Shown here one piece after another: positions 17,568-24,200 of a DNA stretch of 64,000 nucleotides. Source of the DNA: Paraburkholderia translucens (GTDB taxonomy: Bacteria; Pseudomonadota; Gammaproteobacteria; Burkholderiales; Burkholderiaceae); contig NZ_JAJITC010000015.1 of assembly GCF_020881035.1 (NCBI RefSeq), forward strand, positions 102,451 through 166,450, given 5' to 3'. The notes under the pieces were generated by a model. It was not told the DNA's origin, ran no database searches, and was given only the letters and a program-made list of their open reading frames with translations. Position 1 is the stretch's first letter. Each line of letters starts with the position of its first letter. Both the position numbers and the translations under genes were made by a program.

Positions 17568-18014
17568 TTAATGGTTGCCAGGCGTGTCAGACGGCCAAAA
17601 CGTAAAATCGGCGCACTTCCATTCGCAGCTACCTCTGCAAATCGGGCTTAATTCGATCTCGATTTGCCGAACAGCAACTTCGCCATCAGGGCGCTTCACC
17701 AGATAACTGTCAGTCATGGTTGCAGGTTCGACATAAATGTTTGCACTCGGAATTCCAAGTTTCGTCAGGTACGTCTTCACTACCTCCCCACGGCGGTCCT
17801 GCAAGACATCCAGATCACGTTCGCCAATATATGCACCGGCGATTACGATTGCGTGAATTCTCCCATCGGGGCCATTTTTTGCCTTCTTCACAGCATCTTC
17901 CACTAACTGCCGATTTTCCTTCGAAAGTGCAGTACTGCTGAATGGCAATTGCAAATACACGCTCTTCAAAAAACGATGCACAAAAATCGTCGATAGGATT
18001 GGCGCAGCGACCAA
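17568..18014 (-). CDS. OmpA-like domain protein with doubtful start
   Basis: The frame encodes an OmpA-type peptidoglycan-binding core: LQLPFSSTALSKENRQLVEDAV, a HAIVIAGAYIGERDLDVLQDRRGEVVKTYL region (given in parts) and LGIPSANIYVEPATMTD. From residue 1 only a TTG start is available. Continuing upstream in frame gives MKF, a TGA (18026-18024), CRT and then the hydrophobic LVAAPILSTIFV, with GGAGG touching the ATG at 18035. So either a signal peptide is broken by a nonsense codon or a TTG start is used. AT-rich island gene; function unknown. Confidence 0.45.
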   Translation of the reverse strand: MVAAPILSTIFVHRFLKSVYLQLPFSSTALSKENRQLVEDAVKKAKNGPDGRIHAIVIAGAYIGERDLDVLQDRRGEVVKTYLTKLGIPSANIYVEPATMTDSYLVKRPDGEVAVRQIEIELSPICRGSCEWKCADFTFWPSDTPGNH

Positions 18015-18058
18015 TGTGCGGCATCAAAATTTCATCCTCCGGCCCATCTTGATATTAA

Positions 18059-18235
18059 TTAATCCGACGCCGCCAGATATCCAGTTATGTTATCTGTATT
18101 TTCAATTGCCTTCACTAGATGATTCTGCGCCGAAATCCGCCACCTTGGTGTAAAATAAAACTCCCCCTTTTTTTCAGGGCCCCACCTTCCAAACTTCAAT
18201 GCGTCGCTTGATTGCCTCAACGCCGATGGAATCAT
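18059..18235 (-). CDS. Possible 58-residue ORF or gene remnant
   Basis: A short open frame from ATG 18235 translates as MIPSALRQSSDALKFGRWGP, then EKKGEFYFTPRWRISAQNHL and VKAIENTDNITGYLAASD. The composition is protein-like (aromatic residues spread out, charged helix at the end) and the frame stays open for at least seven codons before the ATG, so it may be the C-terminal end of a degraded larger gene. GAGAGA precedes the ATG. I do not recognise the family. It lies upstream of the OmpA-like gene, on the same strand, in the AT-rich island. Confidence 0.3.
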   Translation of the reverse strand: MIPSALRQSSDALKFGRWGPEKKGEFYFTPRWRISAQNHLVKAIENTDNITGYLAASD

Positions 18236-18251
18236 TCTCTCGAACTGCCAA

Positions 18252-18533
18252 TCAATTCTTTAGCAGTTCTTCTAGCTCTTTTACACGACTATCTGTGATA
18301 TTCGCCATACATTCCCAAAAGAATATTTCGCGTTCAGCTGCTTCGCCCATCGCGTAAACTTCGCTATAACATTCGTTGTCACGATACGATGTCAACCCGC
18401 TTTGAGCCTTCTCGAAGTAAGGAGACGCTACTGGATCGCCACTGGCCTTAACCCAGCAGGCAACATTCGACAAATTAACCATTTGGCGAGTTACAGTCAA
18501 TAACTTTAAATTGGGATAGAGCCGTTTTGACAA
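18252..18533 (-). pseudogene. 5'-truncated LprI-like gene
   Basis: The encoded 93 residues align along their length with the C-terminal half of the LprI-like protein at 19643-20125: GDPVASPYFEKAQSG against GEPAALPYFEAAQQH, SYRDNECYSEVYAMGEA against AFRDDECYSDTYSLGQA, FFWECMANITDSRVKEL against VFWDCMTRITKDRLNEL. The copy has no signal peptide and no first Cys pair, no ATG (only TTG at the left end), and a TGA three codons upstream. It points the opposite way to the intact copy. This is best read as a remnant, though a TTG-started fragment cannot be excluded. Confidence 0.6.
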
Positions 18534-18643
18534 TGAATGTCAATTTTTGTCAAAAACTAACTCGTATTTAGTCATATATATTGACATTAGACCGTTTAGA
18601 TGATTAATTTGCTCGGTGTTTCCTTCAAGCTCGAAAATTTCCA

Positions 18644-19063
18644 ATGGAGTCGCAAAATTTGAAGATTACCCGGACATCTATGGCGAGTGAGGAGAATTGC
18701 CTGCTTTGCCGCGTGACATATTCGATATTCTCCACTTACTCGCCAATGCCGCACGCAATGGCTTTGAACGTTGAAACCGGCGAATTCTTCCCGTTTGATC
18801 AGCTTCGCTCGTACTCAACTGGACGGGAGATGGTCGAGGCCTTGGGTACCGCATGGGCGTGTCAATGCAGCAGAGGCTGGTTTCATCAGCAATTCGTGCT
18901 CCGCGATAGTCAGGGGAAGGTACTGAGCGACACCCACTACACGGTTCGATTTTCCGACAATCGCCTCGCACGCGGCACGACTGACACGGAAGGCCGAACC
19001 CGACGATTCCGGACCAACGACGCGCGACAAATCGTCATCTACCTTGGTCATAAGGATGCGTAA
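18644..19063 (+). CDS. Protein with C-terminal beta-sandwich domain, linked to lysozyme gene
   Basis: A 139-residue protein without signal peptide or membrane segment. The N-terminal half is Cys-containing (ENCLLCRVTYS, AWACQCSRGW). The C-terminal half, FVLRDSQGKVLSDTHYTVRF then TTDTEGRTRRFRTNDARQIVIYLG, resembles the small beta-sandwich modules often encoded beside, or fused to, type VI secretion effectors. It ends one base into the lysozyme ATG, so the two are translationally coupled, and it may be an adaptor or targeting partner. No VgrG, PAAR or Hcp gene is visible, so the secretion route is an inference. Confidence 0.5.
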   Translation: MESQNLKITRTSMASEENCLLCRVTYSIFSTYSPMPHAMALNVETGEFFPFDQLRSYSTGREMVEALGTAWACQCSRGWFHQQFVLRDSQGKVLSDTHYTVRFSDNRLARGTTDTEGRTRRFRTNDARQIVIYLGHKDA

Positions 19064-19656
19064 TGCCCGATGCACTTGGAACAGCACTAACAAGCACAGA
19101 CCCGAATTCATCTGTGACAGCCCAATCGGATAGGCTCGGCAAGCCGTGGCAAATTTCTGAACAAGGATTGCAGTTTATAGCCATATGGGAAAGTGGAATC
19201 TTGAACGGAACATTTAAAGGTAGGCGAGTAGTAGATGGTTTCGTTTTGACCGTCTACGACGATGGCTACGGCATTCCGACAGTAGGATTAGGCCATCGCG
19301 TCAATCCCGGCGATAATCTCAGGATTGGCGATACGGTATCTGTTGGGCAGTGTCAGGAGTACATGCGCCAAACTTTGGTGGAATTCGAAAGGGCCATTAA
19401 CAGGGAAATCAAGGTTCCGCTATTTCAGTATGAATATGACGCCATTGTTTCTGTTATATGGAATACTGGTCCGTACCACGCAAAGCATGACTCATGGCCC
19501 GAAACTCGCGTCGCGCACGTTACAAAGATCCTTAACAGCGGAGACTATCGCGGCATGCCCGATACGATACGCGGGTTTCTCGCGGGGCGTGTCGGTAATC
19601 GCCGGGAAAGCGAGGCGCGACTCTTTGCGACCGGAGTATATGATGCGCGCCATTAA
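19063..19656 (+). CDS. GH24-type lysozyme (phage-type muramidase), probable secreted effector
   Basis: A 197-residue protein related to T4-type lysozyme, which hydrolyses the glycan strands of peptidoglycan. The catalytic region is visible: FIAIWESG (Glu), then YDDGYGIPTVGLGHR, with the D-x5-T spacing known from T4 lysozyme, and later VSVIWNTG and the NRR near the C-terminus. It has a 30-residue polar N-terminal extension and no signal peptide. The next gene, coding for a secreted LprI-like protein, starts within its last codons. No holin or other phage genes are near, so an antibacterial effector is more likely than a phage endolysin. Confidence 0.75.
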   Translation: MPDALGTALTSTDPNSSVTAQSDRLGKPWQISEQGLQFIAIWESGILNGTFKGRRVVDGFVLTVYDDGYGIPTVGLGHRVNPGDNLRIGDTVSVGQCQEYMRQTLVEFERAINREIKVPLFQYEYDAIVSVIWNTGPYHAKHDSWPETRVAHVTKILNSGDYRGMPDTIRGFLAGRVGNRRESEARLFATGVYDARH

Positions 19657-20125
19657 TTTATTTTTGATGCTTGTATTATTTGCGCAAAAAGTTTTTGCGG
19701 ACTCAATCTATTCCGGCGAATTCGATTATTCAAAAGCACGTTCCTATAAAGAATTTTTTTTGAACAAATCCGATTCGGAAATCACAATTTATTGCAAGCG
19801 AAACTCAATGGGCACGGAGGAGCTGTGGCAGTGCTCGCATTTTTACTTTGAGAAATCCGATGAAAAGCTTACCAAACTTGTATCGGAAATTTCCATGAAA
19901 CTCCAAAATAACGATATCGCTTTGAAGGCGAACGGCGAGCCAGCTGCACTACCCTATTTCGAGGCGGCCCAGCAACATTGGAAGGCGTTTCGCGATGACG
20001 AGTGTTACTCTGATACGTACTCACTAGGTCAGGCATCAATGCGTTACATGGTATTCTGGGACTGCATGACCCGAATAACAAAAGACAGACTCAATGAGCT
20101 CGCCAGGCCTGACGCTGACGAATAA
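19643..20125 (+). CDS. Periplasmic LprI-like (DUF1311-type) protein, candidate lysozyme immunity
   Basis: 160 residues beginning MRAINLFLMLVLFAQKVFADS, a clear signal peptide ending at VFA. The mature part has four cysteines (TIYCKR, LWQCSH, DDECYS, FWDCMT), spaced as in LprI/DUF1311 proteins, some of which inhibit lysozyme. The start overlaps the lysozyme gene by 14 bases with GGAG 6 bases upstream, a typical effector-immunity coupling. A periplasmic place is right for protecting the cell wall from a delivered muramidase. The immunity role is inference. Confidence 0.62.
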   Translation: MRAINLFLMLVLFAQKVFADSIYSGEFDYSKARSYKEFFLNKSDSEITIYCKRNSMGTEELWQCSHFYFEKSDEKLTKLVSEISMKLQNNDIALKANGEPAALPYFEAAQQHWKAFRDDECYSDTYSLGQASMRYMVFWDCMTRITKDRLNELARPDADE

Positions 20126-20135
20126 CGGATAAAAC

Positions 20136-20163
20136 GGAGCGAACGTCGTTCGACCTTCGCTCC
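20136..20163 (+). terminator. Hairpin after the lysozyme/LprI-like operon
   Basis: GGAGCGAA pairs with TTCGCTCC around a 12-base loop, 10 bases after the stop codon. There is no run of T after it, so it is either a weak or factor-assisted terminator. It also marks the right edge of the AT-rich island. Confidence 0.4.
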
Positions 20164-20195
20164 GCTATGCCAGCAAGAACTGATCAAGCCCCTGC

Positions 20196-22673
20196 CTACC
20201 CTCGAATAAAGCGAACCGCCTTACCCCCTGCCACCCCCTTCAAAATCCCCGCCACCCCATCCACATAGCCGCGCGTACCAAACCGCTCCTGCGCGGTCCG
20301 ATACCCATTCCTGATCAGCTTGTCGCGCAGCTCGCCGTTCGAGCGCAATTCGGCGAGCGTATCGGCGAGCGCATGCGCATCACCCGGCGTGCACAGCACG
20401 CCGTTTTCATAATCGTCGATGATTTCGAGCACACCGCCCGCGCGCGACGCCACGACCGGCCGTTGCGCGAGCATCCCCTCCACGATCACGCGGCCGAACG
20501 GCTCCGGCGTGATCGACGTATGCACGACCGCGTCCACCGCGCACATGCACGCGGGAATATCGTGCTGGAAGCCCAGAAAATGCACACGCGATCCGAGCTT
20601 GTGCGTGGCGACGAATGCACGCAGTTCGACCTCGTACTGGTCCTCGCCAAACAGCGGCGCACCGACCAGCACCGCATGCATCTGTGGATTGAGCACCATC
20701 GCTTCGAGCAGCACATGCTGCCCCTTCCAGCGCGCGAGCCGGCTGAACGAGCCGACCAGGAACGCCTCGCGCGGCAGATTCAGGCGCTCGCGCAACACCG
20801 CTTGCGGCACCGCGCGCAACGCGTCGAACGGCTGTGCGTCAATGCCATTGAACACGACGTCGATGCGCCTGCTGTCGAACCGCGTGAGCTTCGCGAACGC
20901 CTGCGCCGACGCGGCCGAATTGGCAATCACATGCGTGAGACCGAGCCGCGCGCACCACTTGATGATCGCGAGCTGCTTGCCGCCGAAATGCTCGGCACTG
21001 ACGATGTCGCGCAGATGCCAGACCACCGGGCGTCTCGCGAGCTTGCCCGCTAGTGCGCCGATCACCATTGCGCGCTGCGTGTTCGCGTAGATCACGTCCG
21101 CCTTGCGCGCGCGTTTCGCGGTTTCCCGCACGAGCGATATCAGCCCTTTCAACGCCTGGCCTTTCGGCAGCGAACCGCCCTGCTTGCGCACGTTTTTCAG
21201 CGCACCCGCATCGAGTACGTTGACTTCGACGCCGGTCTTCGCGAGCGCAGTGTTAAACGGCCCATCGTCGAACAGCACGACCTCGATGCGCGAGCGCAGC
21301 GCCTTGACGATTTCGAGCAATGACAGCTCCGCGCCGCCGAGCACGCCGCTCTGATCGACGGCGAGAATGCGCGGCACGTTGGTGTCGGTCTGCCCGCACG
21401 ACCGATACGGAACGTATGCGGGCAGCGTCGCCGTGCGCAGCGCGGGCACCGACGCGCGCACATGCGCGAAAAAGCGCTCGCGGAAATGCCCGGCAGAAAA
21501 CTGTTCGGCGTTGCCGCGGCAATTCTCCGGCAGGAACCAGTGCGCCAGTTCATCGAAGCGATTGACCGCCGCGATGATCGAGCCGGTGTTCTGTTCATCG
21601 AAGAACATGCCGGTTGGCTTCGGCTCGGACAGATCGCGCACGGTTTCGAGCGCTCCGCCCTTGCCGTACGCAATGACCGGCGTGCCGCAGGCCTGCGCCT
21701 CGACCACCGAAATGCCGAAATCCTCTTCGGCCGCGAACACGAATGCCTTCGCGCGGCTCATGCGGTCCTTCAGCACCTGGAACGGCTGATAGCCCATGAT
21801 CTCGACGTTCGGTCCCGCCTTTGCGCGAATCTTCGCCATGTCGGGCCCGTCGCCGATCACGACGAGCTTGCGCCCGGGCATCTGCGCGAACGCCTCGACG
21901 ATCAGGTCGATCTTCTTGTACGGCACCATGCGCGACGCGGTCAGATAGAAGTCTTCCTTCTGCGTGCACATAGAAAAAGCCTCGACGTCGACCGGCGGAA
22001 AGATCACCTGCGCATCACGCTGATACACCTTCTTGATCCGTCGCGCGATGAACGCCGAGTTCGCCACGAAGTGGTCGACCGAATTCGACGTGCGGATATC
22101 CCAATTGCGCATGTAATGCAGAATCAGCCGCGCGAGCGCCGACTTCGGCCCATTGGTCAGCTTCGACTGCTGCAGGTACTGGTGCTGCAAATCCCACGCA
22201 TAGCGGATCGGCGAATGCACGTAGCTGATATGCACCTGGTCAGGGCCCGTCAATATGCCCTTCGCGACCGCATGACTGCTCGAAATCACGACGTCGTACG
22301 CGGACACGTCGAGCTGCTCGATGGCGAGCGGCATCAGCGGCAGATATGAGCGGTACTTGCTGCGGGCAAGCGGCAGCTTCTGGATGAACGAGGTCGTCAC
22401 CGGTTTGCCGCGCAGGAAGCTGCGGTCGTCGAGAAAGTCCACGAGGCTGAACAGATCCGCGTCCGGGAAGCAGGCGATGATCTGCTCGAGCACTTTCTCC
22501 GCGCCCGCATAGGTGACGAGCCAGTCGTGCACGATCGCGATGCGCACGTCTTTGCTCGCGCGCTGCGCGGTGCGGCGCGGCGCCGCCTGCACGCCGGGCA
22601 CGCTCGTGAGTTCGTCGAGCGCGCTGCGCTTCGCGGGCCTCAACAGGTTGTTTTCAAGGACGTCGTGATTCAT
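20196..22673 (-). CDS. bceR: Two-domain glycosyltransferase (tandem GT4)
   Basis: An 825-residue protein made of two complete GT-B (family 4) glycosyltransferases. The first (about residues 45-400) has HDWLVTYAGAEKVLEQI, SYVHSPIRYAWD, ASRMVPYKKIDLIVEAF and EDFGISVVEAQACGTPVIA. The second (about 430-815) has VDQSGVLGGAELSLLEI, SFSRLARWKGQHVLLEA and EPFGRVIVEGMLAQRPVVA. Each has its own Glu-rich donor-binding motif, so it may add two sugars in succession. GAGGAAAAGCGC precedes the ATG, which overlaps the wzx stop as ATGA. It matches bceR of the cepacian locus by position and neighbour. Confidence 0.87.
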   Translation of the reverse strand: MNHDVLENNLLRPAKRSALDELTSVPGVQAAPRRTAQRASKDVRIAIVHDWLVTYAGAEKVLEQIIACFPDADLFSLVDFLDDRSFLRGKPVTTSFIQKLPLARSKYRSYLPLMPLAIEQLDVSAYDVVISSSHAVAKGILTGPDQVHISYVHSPIRYAWDLQHQYLQQSKLTNGPKSALARLILHYMRNWDIRTSNSVDHFVANSAFIARRIKKVYQRDAQVIFPPVDVEAFSMCTQKEDFYLTASRMVPYKKIDLIVEAFAQMPGRKLVVIGDGPDMAKIRAKAGPNVEIMGYQPFQVLKDRMSRAKAFVFAAEEDFGISVVEAQACGTPVIAYGKGGALETVRDLSEPKPTGMFFDEQNTGSIIAAVNRFDELAHWFLPENCRGNAEQFSAGHFRERFFAHVRASVPALRTATLPAYVPYRSCGQTDTNVPRILAVDQSGVLGGAELSLLEIVKALRSRIEVVLFDDGPFNTALAKTGVEVNVLDAGALKNVRKQGGSLPKGQALKGLISLVRETAKRARKADVIYANTQRAMVIGALAGKLARRPVVWHLRDIVSAEHFGGKQLAIIKWCARLGLTHVIANSAASAQAFAKLTRFDSRRIDVVFNGIDAQPFDALRAVPQAVLRERLNLPREAFLVGSFSRLARWKGQHVLLEAMVLNPQMHAVLVGAPLFGEDQYEVELRAFVATHKLGSRVHFLGFQHDIPACMCAVDAVVHTSITPEPFGRVIVEGMLAQRPVVASRAGGVLEIIDDYENGVLCTPGDAHALADTLAELRSNGELRDKLIRNGYRTAQERFGTRGYVDGVAGILKGVAGGKAVRFIRG

Positions 22674-24136
22674 GCGCTTTTCCTCGGATTCAGTCGCAAC
22701 AGCAGTGAACGCGCAAGATTGCGCAAGGCGGGCGTCATGGTGAGCGACCACCCGACGTTCGCGCCGACCATCAACACGCCCGCGCCGATCGCGAGCGCGA
22801 GGCTCGGCAGAAAACTCGCGAGCCACAGGCTGGCGAGCAGAAAGGCGAGATGGGCGAGCATGTCGAGCACGATCTGGCGCGCGCGGATCGCGGCGAAATG
22901 CAGCAGCACCGCGTAGTCGAACAGCGCGCGAGCACAGACCGCGACCGCCGCGCCCGTCAGCCCGAAATGCGTGATACCGAGCCACAACGCGCCGGCGAAA
23001 AACGGCAACTCGACGAGGCCCACGCGCGCGGCGGTAGCGGGATTGACCTGCGACTGGATCAGGATGCGGGTCACGTTGGCCTGGCCCACGAGCCACACGG
23101 CGACGATCATGATGCGGCCCACGGGTGCCGCGACAGTCGCGATCTCATTGCCCACCCACAGATGCAGAAACGGTTCGAGCACCAGCATCGCGACGAGCGC
23201 GACCGGCGTGAACACGCCGTTGAGAAATTCGAGCGACTGCTGCGTGATGGTGTCGGCATCCGCGCGGCCGACCGCGGACAAGCGCGGAAACAGCGTGCGC
23301 ACCATCGCGGTCGGCACGATGTTCAGACGCGTGACGAGATTTTGCGGCACCGTGTAGTACGTGACGAAACGCGCGCCCAGGCGCGAGCCGAGCATCACGC
23401 GATCGAGCGAATCGGCGATCATCGTCGTCACGCTCGCAATCAGCATCCAGCCGCCGAAGTTGAACAGTCCCTTTGCGACGCCGAGCTGCGGCGGCAGAAT
23501 GCTGCGTATTTCAAGCACTTTCAGCGCCGAGCGGCCAAGCAGCACCGCCGCGAGAATCCGCGCGACCACCGCCGCGGCGAGCACGTTCTGCAGGTTCGCG
23601 CCGAGCCACAGAGCGGCACCGAGCGGCAGCAGCTGGAACAGGAACGTGCCGATCGTCTGGTTCGTGTTGTAGACGCCGAAGCGTTCGGCGCCATTGATCG
23701 CGCCCGCGAATACCCACGACACGTTCGCGAGGGGAATCGCAACCGCGAGCCACGGCAGCGCCATATAAACCTCGTGCTGCAGCTCGGGCGACACCTTCGT
23801 GAAATATGCGGTGTAGAGGAACGCGCCGAAGTAGATGATCAGACCGCCGATCACGCCGGTCGTCAGATTGAGCCACGTCGCGCTCCAGAAGACGCGCGCG
23901 CTCTCCTGCTTATCGCCCGACGCGCGCGCTTTCGAAATATGGTTTTGCGCGGCCATGCTCATGCCGAGATCGAGAATCCCGAAGTAGCCGATCAGCGTCC
24001 ACACGAGACTGATCACGCCGTAGCGCTCGACGCCGAGCAGCCGGATATACCACGGCACGGTCACGAGCGACACGAAGGTCGGCAGCACGAGCCCGAAAAA
24101 ATTGATCGCTACGTTCCTGAGAATGCCTTTGTCCAT
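22670..24136 (-). CDS. bceQ: Wzx-type polysaccharide repeat-unit flippase
   Basis: A 488-residue MOP-superfamily protein with about 12-14 hydrophobic segments. It starts MDKGILRNVAINFFGLVLPT, followed by VPWYIRLLGVERYGVISLVWTLIGYFGILDLGMS (in segments), the usual Wzx N-terminus. It should move the lipid-linked repeat unit across the inner membrane for polymerisation. AAGGGATTCG precedes the ATG. The stop overlaps the start of the two-domain glycosyltransferase. Confidence 0.88.
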   Translation of the reverse strand: MDKGILRNVAINFFGLVLPTFVSLVTVPWYIRLLGVERYGVISLVWTLIGYFGILDLGMSMAAQNHISKARASGDKQESARVFWSATWLNLTTGVIGGLIIYFGAFLYTAYFTKVSPELQHEVYMALPWLAVAIPLANVSWVFAGAINGAERFGVYNTNQTIGTFLFQLLPLGAALWLGANLQNVLAAAVVARILAAVLLGRSALKVLEIRSILPPQLGVAKGLFNFGGWMLIASVTTMIADSLDRVMLGSRLGARFVTYYTVPQNLVTRLNIVPTAMVRTLFPRLSAVGRADADTITQQSLEFLNGVFTPVALVAMLVLEPFLHLWVGNEIATVAAPVGRIMIVAVWLVGQANVTRILIQSQVNPATAARVGLVELPFFAGALWLGITHFGLTGAAVAVCARALFDYAVLLHFAAIRARQIVLDMLAHLAFLLASLWLASFLPSLALAIGAGVLMVGANVGWSLTMTPALRNLARSLLLRLNPRKSA

Positions 24137-24200
24137 CGAATCCCTTGAGTTTTGCGGTTAGCTTGCGTGCGCAGCCGCATCTTTGACGACAGCGCGGCCA

